From: Catenovulum sp052056295
Lineage (GTDB): Bacteria; Pseudomonadota; Gammaproteobacteria; Enterobacterales; Alteromonadaceae
Direction: 5' to 3'
Assembly: GCF_052056295.1 (NCBI RefSeq)
Contig: NZ_CP182494.1
Span: 391,946 to 455,945 of the forward strand
Length of the DNA stretch: 64,000 nucleotides
The first letter of the stretch is position 1. Every line of letters begins with the position of its first letter. Of the stretch, positions 43,179-51,287 are shown one piece after another. The notes beneath the pieces are model-generated. The model saw only the letters and a list, made by a program, of their open reading frames with translations, was not told the DNA's origin and did not search any database. A program made the translations under genes and the position numbers.

Positions 43179-43271
43179 GAGTCATAATTTAGAGCAAAAT
43201 TTCTTTTTCATGGATGAAAAAGCGAAGCTTACAAGGATGTACTTGCAGCGGTTTTGCGAAAATTATGACTC
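43179..43271 (-). repeat. Structured repeat family A, copy 6 (reverse)
   Basis: GAGTCATAATTT (43179-43190) pairs perfectly with AAATTATGACTC (43260-43271), a variant outer stem. The inner stem CTTTTTC (43203-43209) / GAAAAAG (43216-43222) holds the loop ATGGAT. The small hairpin is TAC-AAGGAT-GTA. A half copy in the other orientation follows at about 43290-43322. The copy lies in the serC-serA gap; nothing else is recognised there besides repeat B copy 3. Confidence 0.82.
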
Positions 43272-43498
43272 TAGCTTCATAGTGCACTGTCCGTGAAGTT
43301 TTGCTCTAAATTATCACTCCATTCTTGCAATTAACCAACGTGTCGCCTGTTTTTGTAATTGCCTGCAGCTTAGGTTGTTTGCACCATTCTACATTGCCCA
43401 ACAAAACCAAAATTACATTTCCCCAAATATAACTAAGATCTTGCCTAAAGCGCTAAACAAACAACACCAGTGCTTAATGCAACCTGAGTTGGAAGCAG

Positions 43499-43567
43499 AA
43501 ATAAAACCCTCCGAGCACATGGATGGCTCGGCGGAGCTCCATGGATGGATTTATGCGTGTTTTATTT
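43499..43567. repeat. Palindromic repeat family B, copy 3 (short form)
   Basis: AAATAAAA (43499-43506) pairs with TTTTATTT (43560-43567). Between them lie CCGAGC-ACATGGATG-GCTCGG and TCC-ATGGAT-GGA, then TTTATGCGTGT as in copies 1 and 2. The long outer arms are missing. It follows the end of serC on the minus strand. Confidence 0.75.
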
Positions 43568-43639
43568 TGATTCCAATTCAGGTTGTTTACACCCAATACG
43601 CCCCCAACACCCTTACAATATGAAAGGTGAAGGGATTAA

Positions 43640-44758
43640 TTAAGCTGCTGTGGCAGTTTGATACGCCCAAGTCAACCAAGGCAATAAAGCCTCAATATCC
43701 GACTGTTCAACAGTAGCACCACACCATACACGTAAACCAGCAGGCGCATCACGGTAAGCACCAATATCAAAAGCAACACCTTCAGCATCTAACAATTTAA
43801 CAATAGCTTTAACCTGATCTTCAGTTGCTTTTAACTGGAAACATACACTGGTGTTTGAACAAATGTCGGCTGACTCAGCTAAAAAGTCTATCCAATCGTT
43901 CTCAGCAACAAAGTCACTGAATACTTTTAAATTTGCTTCACTCTTAGCAACAGCTGCTGATAAACCACCAATGTCATCAACCCACTTAAGCGCGTCTAAA
44001 TAATCTTCAACACACAACATAGAAGGCGTGTTAATAGTTGCACCTTCAAAAATACCTTCAATTAACTTGCCGCCTTTTGCCAACAAGAAAATTTTCGGCA
44101 TAGGCCAAGGTGGCGTGTAACTTTCCAATCTTTCAACCGCACGTGGGCTTAAAATAATTACGCCGTGTGCACCTTCACCACCTAAAACTTTCTGCCAGCT
44201 AAAGGTAGTTACATCTAATTTTTCCCATGGCATTTGCATAGCAAAAACAGCGCTGGTGGCGTCACAAATGGTTAGACCTGTGCGCTCATCGCTAATCCAA
44301 TCCGCGTTATTTACTTTTACGCCAGACGTTGTGCCATTCCAAGTAAATACAACATCGTGATCTGCTTTAGCTTGGCTAAAATCAGGTAATTGACCATAAG
44401 GTGCTGTGAATGAGCGTGCTGCTTCTAACTTTAATTGTTTAGCAATATCAGATGCCCAGCCCGAACCAAATGATTCCCAAGCAAATACATCAACAGGTCT
44501 TTCACCTAATAAAGACCACATTGCCATTTCCATTGCACCAGTATCAGAACCCGGCACTATACCTACACGGTAACCTTCTGGTAATTCTAATAAACGAGCG
44601 GTTTCAGTAATGGCTTGTTGAAGTTTGGCTTTGCCTAATTTACTGCGATGTGAACGACCTAAACTAGAGGTGTCGAGCGCTGCTAAACTGTAGCCCGGAC
44701 GTTTAGTACATGGGCCTGAAGAGAAATTAGGGTTAGCAGGTTTAATGCTTGGTTTCAT
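43640..44758 (-). CDS. serC: Phosphoserine aminotransferase (SerC type 2, TIGR01365-like)
   Basis: Transfers the amino group of glutamate to 3-phosphohydroxypyruvate with PLP. The 372 residues start NPNFSSGPCTKRPGY and show SLGRSHRSKLGKAKLQ, GIVPGSDTGAMEMAMWSLLG, VFTWNGTTSGVKV, ICDATSAVFAMQMPWEKLDVTTFSWQKVLGGEGAHG (PLP Lys near residue 195) and a C-terminal LRVWCGATVE. This is the alphaproteobacterial/archaeal-type SerC, not the E. coli type. It precedes serA in the same direction and both act in serine synthesis. Confidence 0.88.
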   Translation of the reverse strand: MKPSIKPANPNFSSGPCTKRPGYSLAALDTSSLGRSHRSKLGKAKLQQAITETARLLELPEGYRVGIVPGSDTGAMEMAMWSLLGERPVDVFAWESFGSGWASDIAKQLKLEAARSFTAPYGQLPDFSQAKADHDVVFTWNGTTSGVKVNNADWISDERTGLTICDATSAVFAMQMPWEKLDVTTFSWQKVLGGEGAHGVIILSPRAVERLESYTPPWPMPKIFLLAKGGKLIEGIFEGATINTPSMLCVEDYLDALKWVDDIGGLSAAVAKSEANLKVFSDFVAENDWIDFLAESADICSNTSVCFQLKATEDQVKAIVKLLDAEGVAFDIGAYRDAPAGLRVWCGATVEQSDIEALLPWLTWAYQTATAA

Positions 44759-44823
44759 TTGTTTTCCTTTTTGCGCGATTGATCTGTATAAGCGACAACG
44801 AGACGCAAGATATTGCCTGATTT

Positions 44824-45117
44824 TTATTCATTGCTCAATGATAATTCGCTAATTTGATAATGACGTTCAACCTCTGTTGTCGCTTTACCCCAATCGGAAG
44901 ATTGAACTCTTAGTTGATGTTGCTCAAATGCTTTTTGGTCGACAAATTCTTCATAAACATTAAAGCGCAGAGGGTCATTTGGACATTGGTTAACATTGAA
45001 TACTAAACATCCTGGTTCAGCTTTGGTTAGTTGTATATGTTGCTGTAATAATCGGCTTATTTGTTTTTGCTGATTTTTTGGCACCAGAATAAATCCTTGC
45101 AAGATAATCTTTTTCAT
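44824..45117 (-). CDS. ABM-domain (antibiotic biosynthesis monooxygenase-like) protein
   Basis: The ATG at 45117 follows GGAGAAATT on the minus strand; the longer frame lacks an RBS. The 97 residues form a ferredoxin-like ABM domain: IILQGFILVPKNQQKQISRLLQQHIQLTKAEPGCLVFNVNQCPNDPLRFNVYEEFVDQKAFEQHQ. This matches the YgiN-type quinol monooxygenase family by pattern (PGC, E-x-F-x-x-x-x-F-x-x-H). The substrate is unknown. It lies 65 bases after the serC start and is divergent from the pectinesterase. Confidence 0.8.
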   Translation of the reverse strand: MKKIILQGFILVPKNQQKQISRLLQQHIQLTKAEPGCLVFNVNQCPNDPLRFNVYEEFVDQKAFEQHQLRVQSSDWGKATTEVERHYQISELSLSNE

Positions 45118-45336
45118 AATTTCTCCTTTTTTCAAAGTTGCCATTTTAATCATACTAAAATATTTAATTGGTTGTTTTAGCCTGACAACTTCAGTTTTAT
45201 CAAACATTTCTACATATTAGTACCACTAATTTGTTTTAAGTTAACGCAATAAATACAAAATAAACCTTTGATTAACATTTTGGATCTGGTTAGTATGTAC
45301 CGCAGGTCATTTACTGGGGTTATTGTTGTTTGTTTT

Positions 45337-45350
45337 TGCCACCGGTGGCA
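45337..45350. promoter_or_regulatory. Perfect 14-base palindrome upstream of the pectinesterase gene
   Basis: TGCCACCGGTGGCA is a perfect palindrome with a central CCGG, the type bound by LacI- or GntR-family sugar regulators. It lies 156 bases before the pectinesterase ATG in the 390-base divergent region. A weaker repeat, ATTAGT-ACC-ACTAAT (45216-45230), lies nearer the ABM gene. Nothing else in this stretch is recognised. Confidence 0.5.
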
Positions 45351-45506
45351 CTTGGTTTGGTCTATAAATGGGAGCACCAAATCAAGTGGAAAGCGAGTTA
45401 GAAAGCGGGTTGGCATAAACAAAATAAGTAAAAGGCTATTAATCCACGAGCTAAAACTACAAAAACTTTCAGCTCACAGTCTATTAATAAAATAATGGAG
45501 TTTTGC

Positions 45507-48500
45507 ATGAAACAAAGAATTCCTTTTTTGTTGTCAGTGCTGGCACTCAATGCATGTTCACTAGACGTAGATCTTAAAGACGACGATGGTAATTACCATC
45601 CAACCACGGGTAGCGTTTACCTTGATGGTATGGCCGAGCAAGGTAAAGAAGTTAAAGCGAAACACGATTTAGCCGACCTTGATGGTGATATCACGATTCT
45701 CGGTTACCAATGGCAATTAGACGGGGTTGATGTCCCAGGTGCCGACAGCGACACCTTTATGCTTACCCAAGCGCATGTTGGTCAGTACTTAAGTGTGAAA
45801 ATTTTCTATACTGACGGTGTGGAAGGCAACCAGGATAAAATGTCAGATGGCAATACCATGGTTGTTGATGTCAATGATATGCCTAGTGGCATGGTTGAAA
45901 TTCAAGGTAACTTAGCAATTGGCTCTGAGTTAACTGTTGTAGACACAGTAGCTGATGTTGATGGTATCGACAGCCAAAGCCTAGTTTACAACTGGTATAA
46001 CGGCGACCAGATGTTAGCGTCAGGTGACAAATACACAGTGCAAGACTCCGCCGATGATCAGCAAATTGTTGTGGAGTTGATGTACACAGACTTAGCGGGT
46101 AATAGCCATTCAGTTAAATCTTCAGTTTATACGGTAGCCGGGTCTGGTGCCGCCGCTGGTTTTGTTTGCCCAACAGGTGACAGCAAAGTTTATTTTTGTG
46201 ACGATTTTACCGACGGTACCTACGACGATAAGTGGGATGATTTAATCTCAACTTATAATTTACCATCTCCAGGTGTGTTTGATGTGTATAACGATGGCAC
46301 AACCGACGCACTGCGTTTTACCGCAGGTACGCGTGGTGGTAATAAAGTTGAAGGTGAGCTTATTCTGGTAAAAGCTTCTGAGTTTGCCAATGTTCCAGCT
46401 GATTACGCGCTTGAATATAAAATTCGTCCAAGAGACAACAGCAATACAGGTAACAAATATCTGTATGCCATGATGCGCTACAACTCACCAATGAACTGGT
46501 ATTTAGGCGGTTTGAACATGCAAGGTTCAACCACAAGTACTCAAGTTGAAGCTGGTTATGCGTCGACCGAAAAAGAAATTCAACGCATGTTGCAGGCTAA
46601 AACGCCATTAGAGTTAGGTGCAAAAGATGGCACAGATGACGGCACTTGGTACACAGTGCGTATGGATGTTGTTGGTAGCACAATCACAGCTTATCTAAAT
46701 GGTGAAGTACTTGGTAGTTGGAATGACGATGCCGGTTTATACAATAGCCCTGGCCTAATTGGTTTTTACACCTACAACCGTTCATTTGAAATTGATTACG
46801 TAAAAGTATTTGATGCAAATGTAAAACCAGTACAATTACAAATCGATTACTCAGACACCCAATGGATTACCGCTGCAGATGGTGATGCATTAGTTGTCAA
46901 CGTAACAGCAATAACAGACGATGGCGTAACAGCTGATACCTTCAAAGTTGAATCTAGCGACTCTAGTATTGTTGACGTATCAGTTAATGGCACTCAAGCA
47001 ACTTTAACTCCTAAAGCTGCTGGTGATGTAACTATTACTTTTACTTCGGATTCAGACCCATCAGTGCAACGTGTGGTTAAAGCAACTATTGAACCTGCGT
47101 GGATTATGCCAACAACCGACTATGGTAGTGTAAGTGGTTCGGTTACCCCAGATTTAGGTGCTTCAGATGAATATATAGATGCTAGTTTAGCCATTAGCTT
47201 CGACCAAGCGCCGACAGGTTTAGGCACTACTGGTGAAGTGCGTATTTTCGATTCTGCTGGTACTTTGGTTGATCGTATTAAAGCAAGTGGCGAAACCGAC
47301 GAAGTAGGTTTATCAGCAGATGGTAATACCCGTGTATTAAACCGCGCTATGTTAACTTTGGATGGTGCGACTTTAAACATTAAACCACATTCAAATGTTT
47401 TAACTTACGGTGAAACCTACACAGTTACCATAGGTGAAAATGTTGTGTTAGGTGCGCAGTTAAACGGCATGGACTTTGATGGTTTAGGTGATAGCTCAGG
47501 TTGGACTTTCACAACTAAAACGTCAGGCCCAGCATCAGACGCAACTAGTATCACAGTAGATGATGACGCAGATGCAGATTTCCGCACAGTGCAAGGTGCA
47601 TTAGATTGGGTAATGGCCAACACAGCACAAGATGCTGCTGTCACTATTGATATTAAAAACGGTACTTATAACGAATTACTGTATTTACGTAATAAAGATA
47701 ATTTAACCATTAAAGGTGAGAGCCGTGATGGTGTGTTAATTGCTGCTGAGAACTACGATGGTATGAATGGTGGTTCTGGTAAAGGTAGTAATCCTGGTAG
47801 CAGCCCAGCAGGTGGTCGTAGCTTATTCTTAGTTGAAGGTGGTGATTTATTAACTATCGAAAACTTAAGTGTAACTAATACGCATATTCGCACAGGTGCG
47901 GGTGACCAAGCTGAAACCATTTATTTCAACTCAAAAACGGGTCGTTTAATTGTTCGTGATAGTAACTTTACTTCAGAACAAGACACCTTATTGATGAAAG
48001 GTTACAACTGGTTCTACAACAGTAAAATTTCAGGTAATGTCGACTTTATCTGGGGTTACAGTGTCGCTACTGTGTTTGAAAACAGTGAAATTGTGACTCT
48101 TGGCGATTCTAAAGTTGCAGCATCAGGCGGTACTTCAAGCTCTGGTGGTTATTTACTGCAAGCGCGTGTTGAAAATGCAAGTGATCCAGGTTTTATCTTC
48201 TTGAACTCAACCTTAACTCATGCAGCTGGCCCTGCAGGTGTAACAGTTGATGCAGGTTCTACCTATTTAGCGCGTAGCGGTGGTGATACCAACGTATTCG
48301 ACAATATCGCATTTATTAACAGCAAAATGGATACGCATATTGCTGACATTGGTTGGGCATACAAAGGTATTAACAGCCAACCAGCACCAACGCCTGAAAT
48401 TGCATCTGCAGCTTCTGGCTGGCGCGAATACAACAGCATGGATATGTCTGGTAATGTGTTAGATGTTTCTAACCGTTGTGATGCAAATGGCAGTTGTTAT

Positions 48501-49277
48501 CAATTAACCCAAGCTGAATACGAAGCTAATTTCTGTAGCCGTGCACAAATCTTCGCTGGCTTTAACAATGGAGAAGGTTGGGACCCATACCCAACGGATA
48601 CTTCGGACGATCATTGTTCAGCTGCGCAAGCCGATGCGTGGAAAGATAGCGCAATGGTATTAGGTGGCAGCGGTACTTCTGTCAGCGGTACAATTGATGC
48701 GCAAACTGCAGATTCTGTCACTTTTACTGCTAATGGTGGTAAGTTTGAAAGCTCTAAAGTGTCGTTCTACTTAGTATCGCAAGATATCAAAGGTGACTTC
48801 ACTATGACGGCTAAATTAAAATCAATTGACAGTGGTGTGTTGCGTGAAAACGGCAGCTATCAATTCCCTGCAGGTTTAATGATGTGTGTATGTGATGGCA
48901 CAGCAGCAACCGTAGGTCAAATGGCGCACATTGGTGTAAATGACATTAATGGCTCTGGTAAAAACTTATCAGAAGCAACACCTGATTATGTTGCTAGTTA
49001 TGGCCATTTCTTAAGTGCCGATGCGGGTGCAAGTTGGGGTAAAACTGGTAGTGCTGTAGTCACACCAAGCGACGACTTATACTTTAAGTTACGCCGAGAT
49101 GGGGATGCATACTATGTTTCGTATTCTACTGACGGTGGTGTTAGCTACACAGACTATGGTGCCAACACCTTAGCAACTTTACCTGACACAATGAAAGTGG
49201 GTTTATTTGCCGCGCCTAATGGTAGCTCAAACTCACCAACATTAACTTTTGAAGATATTCAAATTACCTTGGATTAA
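45507..49277 (+). CDS. Multidomain pectin methylesterase lipoprotein (CE8)
   Basis: De-esterifies methylated pectin at the cell surface. The ATG at 45507 follows GGAG; ATG 45495 overlaps that RBS. The 1256 residues read as a lipoprotein signal (VLALNAC), two Ig/PKD-like modules (about 30-205), a LamG-like sugar-binding domain (about 220-435, FCDDFTDGTYDDKWDD to FEIDYVKVFDA), a Big_2-like module (about 440-535), a Big_5-like module (about 545-670), the CE8 right-handed helix (about 685-1035) and a second LamG-like domain (about 1060-1256). The catalytic aspartates are visible as D826 in SEQDTLLMKG and D846 in GNVDFIWG. No other pectin gene lies nearby. Confidence 0.88.
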   Translation: MKQRIPFLLSVLALNACSLDVDLKDDDGNYHPTTGSVYLDGMAEQGKEVKAKHDLADLDGDITILGYQWQLDGVDVPGADSDTFMLTQAHVGQYLSVKIFYTDGVEGNQDKMSDGNTMVVDVNDMPSGMVEIQGNLAIGSELTVVDTVADVDGIDSQSLVYNWYNGDQMLASGDKYTVQDSADDQQIVVELMYTDLAGNSHSVKSSVYTVAGSGAAAGFVCPTGDSKVYFCDDFTDGTYDDKWDDLISTYNLPSPGVFDVYNDGTTDALRFTAGTRGGNKVEGELILVKASEFANVPADYALEYKIRPRDNSNTGNKYLYAMMRYNSPMNWYLGGLNMQGSTTSTQVEAGYASTEKEIQRMLQAKTPLELGAKDGTDDGTWYTVRMDVVGSTITAYLNGEVLGSWNDDAGLYNSPGLIGFYTYNRSFEIDYVKVFDANVKPVQLQIDYSDTQWITAADGDALVVNVTAITDDGVTADTFKVESSDSSIVDVSVNGTQATLTPKAAGDVTITFTSDSDPSVQRVVKATIEPAWIMPTTDYGSVSGSVTPDLGASDEYIDASLAISFDQAPTGLGTTGEVRIFDSAGTLVDRIKASGETDEVGLSADGNTRVLNRAMLTLDGATLNIKPHSNVLTYGETYTVTIGENVVLGAQLNGMDFDGLGDSSGWTFTTKTSGPASDATSITVDDDADADFRTVQGALDWVMANTAQDAAVTIDIKNGTYNELLYLRNKDNLTIKGESRDGVLIAAENYDGMNGGSGKGSNPGSSPAGGRSLFLVEGGDLLTIENLSVTNTHIRTGAGDQAETIYFNSKTGRLIVRDSNFTSEQDTLLMKGYNWFYNSKISGNVDFIWGYSVATVFENSEIVTLGDSKVAASGGTSSSGGYLLQARVENASDPGFIFLNSTLTHAAGPAGVTVDAGSTYLARSGGDTNVFDNIAFINSKMDTHIADIGWAYKGINSQPAPTPEIASAASGWREYNSMDMSGNVLDVSNRCDANGSCYQLTQAEYEANFCSRAQIFAGFNNGEGWDPYPTDTSDDHCSAAQADAWKDSAMVLGGSGTSVSGTIDAQTADSVTFTANGGKFESSKVSFYLVSQDIKGDFTMTAKLKSIDSGVLRENGSYQFPAGLMMCVCDGTAATVGQMAHIGVNDINGSGKNLSEATPDYVASYGHFLSADAGASWGKTGSAVVTPSDDLYFKLRRDGDAYYVSYSTDGGVSYTDYGANTLATLPDTMKVGLFAAPNGSSNSPTLTFEDIQITLD

Positions 49278-49312
49278 TCTTTAAAAATTGTTGTACTTAG
49301 TTGTATGTAAAT

Positions 49313-49345
49313 AAGAAGCCAGCTTTTGCTGGCTTCTTCGTTTTT
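49313..49345 (+). terminator. Rho-independent terminator of the pectinesterase gene
   Basis: AAGAAGCCAGC (49313-49323) pairs perfectly with GCTGGCTTCTT (49328-49338) around TTTT, and CGTTTTT follows. It lies 36 bases after the stop codon. Confidence 0.93.
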
Positions 49346-49387
49346 ATCAGATAGTCTTAGAGTAATTTATTTTTAAGGAGCTCTAAA

Positions 49388-50302
49388 ATGTTCAAACGAC
49401 TATCTGTGTTACTGCTTGTTTTTGCGAATATTAGCTTCGCATATGCTAAATCGATTGATTTGAGTCAGATTGAGTTAAAGCCTTTCTCTGGAAATAATGC
49501 TTTATCGCTCAATACGTTAGCGGCCGATAAGCCGATATATGTAAAAATGTGGGCGAGTTGGTGCAAACCCTGTATGGAGCAAATGCCGCATTTTCAACAC
49601 TTGTATCAAGAGTATGGCGACAAAATTAATTTTGTCGCGGTTAATATTGATATCAATGAAAAGCCAGAAGAAATTGCATCTGTGATTGAGCGTTTTTCTT
49701 TAACCATGCCAGTGTGGACAGATCAAAAAGGCCAATTGGCTGTTGCTTTGGGCTTAGTTGGTACTCCGTATTCGGTATTGCTGAATAATCAAAGAGAAAA
49801 GGTTTATAGCACCCATGAATCTGACCGATTGCTCGATAGTTTTTTGCAAAGGTTAGCACAAGGTCAACAATTACCAGCTGCAACACAAGACACAGCAAGT
49901 ACTCAAGAACAACAGCAGATTTTAAAGCCTTATTTGACAGGCGAACACATGCTATTTTTTACCGCAACTTGGTGTGATTGGTATTTGGCTGATTCGCGTC
50001 CTGCTATGTCTGAACAGTGTGCAAATGCTCAAACTAACATTAGTGCTATTGCTGCGAAAGTGCCGACTGGTAATTGGCAAACAGTGGTCAATCATTTGTG
50101 GACAGATGAGCAAGCAGTTAACGATTTTTCCAAACAATACAAAATTACTATGCCAGTGAAGATTGACCTCCAGGGTATTTTATTCCGCCAGTTTAATGTT
50201 CGTAGCTTGCCTGTATTGCTTAAAGTCAAAGATGGTCAAGTGATCGAAAAAATTGAAAAATTTGCCAATACCAACAAAGTTGTAGAGCAGTTGCGTCCAT
50301 AA
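49388..50302 (+). CDS. Exported protein with two thioredoxin-like domains
   Basis: The 304 residues have a signal peptide (LLLVFANISFAYA). The first domain (about 25-155) is TlpA-like with the active site WASWCKPCMEQMP and the cis-proline segment VGTPYSVLL. The second (about 175-300) keeps the fold (MLFFTATWCDWYLADSRP; SLPVLLKVKDG) but its WCxxY site has lost the second Cys. It probably reduces or carries disulfides in the periplasm; the degenerate half may bind partners. RBS AAGGAG precedes ATG 49388. Confidence 0.82.
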   Translation: MFKRLSVLLLVFANISFAYAKSIDLSQIELKPFSGNNALSLNTLAADKPIYVKMWASWCKPCMEQMPHFQHLYQEYGDKINFVAVNIDINEKPEEIASVIERFSLTMPVWTDQKGQLAVALGLVGTPYSVLLNNQREKVYSTHESDRLLDSFLQRLAQGQQLPAATQDTASTQEQQQILKPYLTGEHMLFFTATWCDWYLADSRPAMSEQCANAQTNISAIAAKVPTGNWQTVVNHLWTDEQAVNDFSKQYKITMPVKIDLQGILFRQFNVRSLPVLLKVKDGQVIEKIEKFANTNKVVEQLRP

Positions 50303-50349
50303 CTTAGACCGCTAAGTCGACAACACTTTGTTGGCTAAGATAGCTGGTC

Positions 50350-50374
50350 ACTCCCTTGCAACTTGCAAGGGAGT
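50350..50374. terminator. Bidirectional hairpin between the thioredoxin gene and secF
   Basis: ACTCCCTTGCA (50350-50360) pairs perfectly with TGCAAGGGAGT (50364-50374) around ACT. It lies between convergent genes. ATTATT on the plus side and AATAATA on the minus side give only weak U-runs, but position and strength suggest termination of both. Confidence 0.7.
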
Positions 50375-50384
50375 ATTATTGGAC

Positions 50385-51287
50385 TTAAGGCTCTGCAAGT
50401 TGCTGCAATTCTTTATCTGTTAGTTTTTGTTGATAGTTGTCGTAACTGAGTCCTAACCATTGTGGCAAGGTCGCACTAACAAAAATTGACGACCATGTAC
50501 CCAACACAATACCAACAAATAACGCACTGGCAAACCCATGTAAACTCGCGCCGCCTAACCACCAAATTGCTGCGATTGTTGTTAAGGTGGTCGACGAGGT
50601 AATAATGGTGCGGCCTAATGTGCTTGCTAATGCTTGGTTGATTGTATTGGCAACTGGATTATCCGGATGAGCGCGTACTAGCTCTCTAACTTTGTCACCG
50701 ATAATAATTGAGTCGTTTAACGAGTAACCAATTATCGCCAACAGCGCAGCCAAAACGGTTAAATCGAATTCCATACCTGTCAGTACAAAAAAAGCCACAG
50801 TGAGCAGTACATCATGCAATAAAGCTAAACTAGCCGACAGGGCAAGTCGCCATTCAAAACGTACAATTAAATAAATAGCAACTGCCAATAAACTCACGAA
50901 TAATGCCAAACCGCCTTGCTCAATTAGCTCAGCGCCAATTTGGGCACCTACATAACGGCTGTCTAAAACTTGTAAACCTAAATCAGCTGGTAGCTCAGTT
51001 TGCCACGCGAGTGGTTGGCTTAAGTTGTCTTGCGGCGGCTGAAATAATTGCCACTGCAGTGTACCTAAATTAGCTAACTTAAATTCACCTTCAACATAGG
51101 GGGTTAATTGTTGCTCTAGTGCTTGGGTGGTTAGGTCTTGCACTATTTGAAACTCAGTAACATAACCGCCGGTAAAATCTTGTCCAAGCTGCAAACCTTG
51201 TTGGGCGATTAACACACAGCTGAATAAAACGGCGACAATACTTAAAATTAAACCTGAGGTGCGGGCTTTTTGCCAAAAATTAGCCAT
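50385..51287 (-). CDS. secF: Protein translocase subunit SecF
   Basis: Inner-membrane partner of SecD that uses the proton gradient to finish protein export. The 300 residues have six membrane helices: the first near residue 12, then a periplasmic P1-like part, and the block from LFVSLLAVAIYLIVRFEWRLALSASLALLHDVLLTVAFFVL onward. SecF hallmarks are GQDFTGGYVTEFQI near residue 37, AALLAIIGYSLNDSIIIGDKVRE (the D/N-S motif) and TLGRTIITSSTTLTTIAAIWWLGG. Its start overlaps the end of secD by eight bases. Confidence 0.9.
   Translation of the reverse strand: MANFWQKARTSGLILSIVAVLFSCVLIAQQGLQLGQDFTGGYVTEFQIVQDLTTQALEQQLTPYVEGEFKLANLGTLQWQLFQPPQDNLSQPLAWQTELPADLGLQVLDSRYVGAQIGAELIEQGGLALFVSLLAVAIYLIVRFEWRLALSASLALLHDVLLTVAFFVLTGMEFDLTVLAALLAIIGYSLNDSIIIGDKVRELVRAHPDNPVANTINQALASTLGRTIITSSTTLTTIAAIWWLGGASLHGFASALFVGIVLGTWSSIFVSATLPQWLGLSYDNYQQKLTDKELQQLAEP

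Noticed and set aside
43375..43623. 82-codon plus-strand frame between serA and serC
   Set aside because: It runs through repeat B copy 3, has no RBS or recognised domain, and its translation is explained by the repeat.
45268..45495. 75-codon frame directly before the pectinesterase gene
   Set aside because: It covers the divergent promoter region and the perfect palindrome, has a basic random-looking composition and no RBS.
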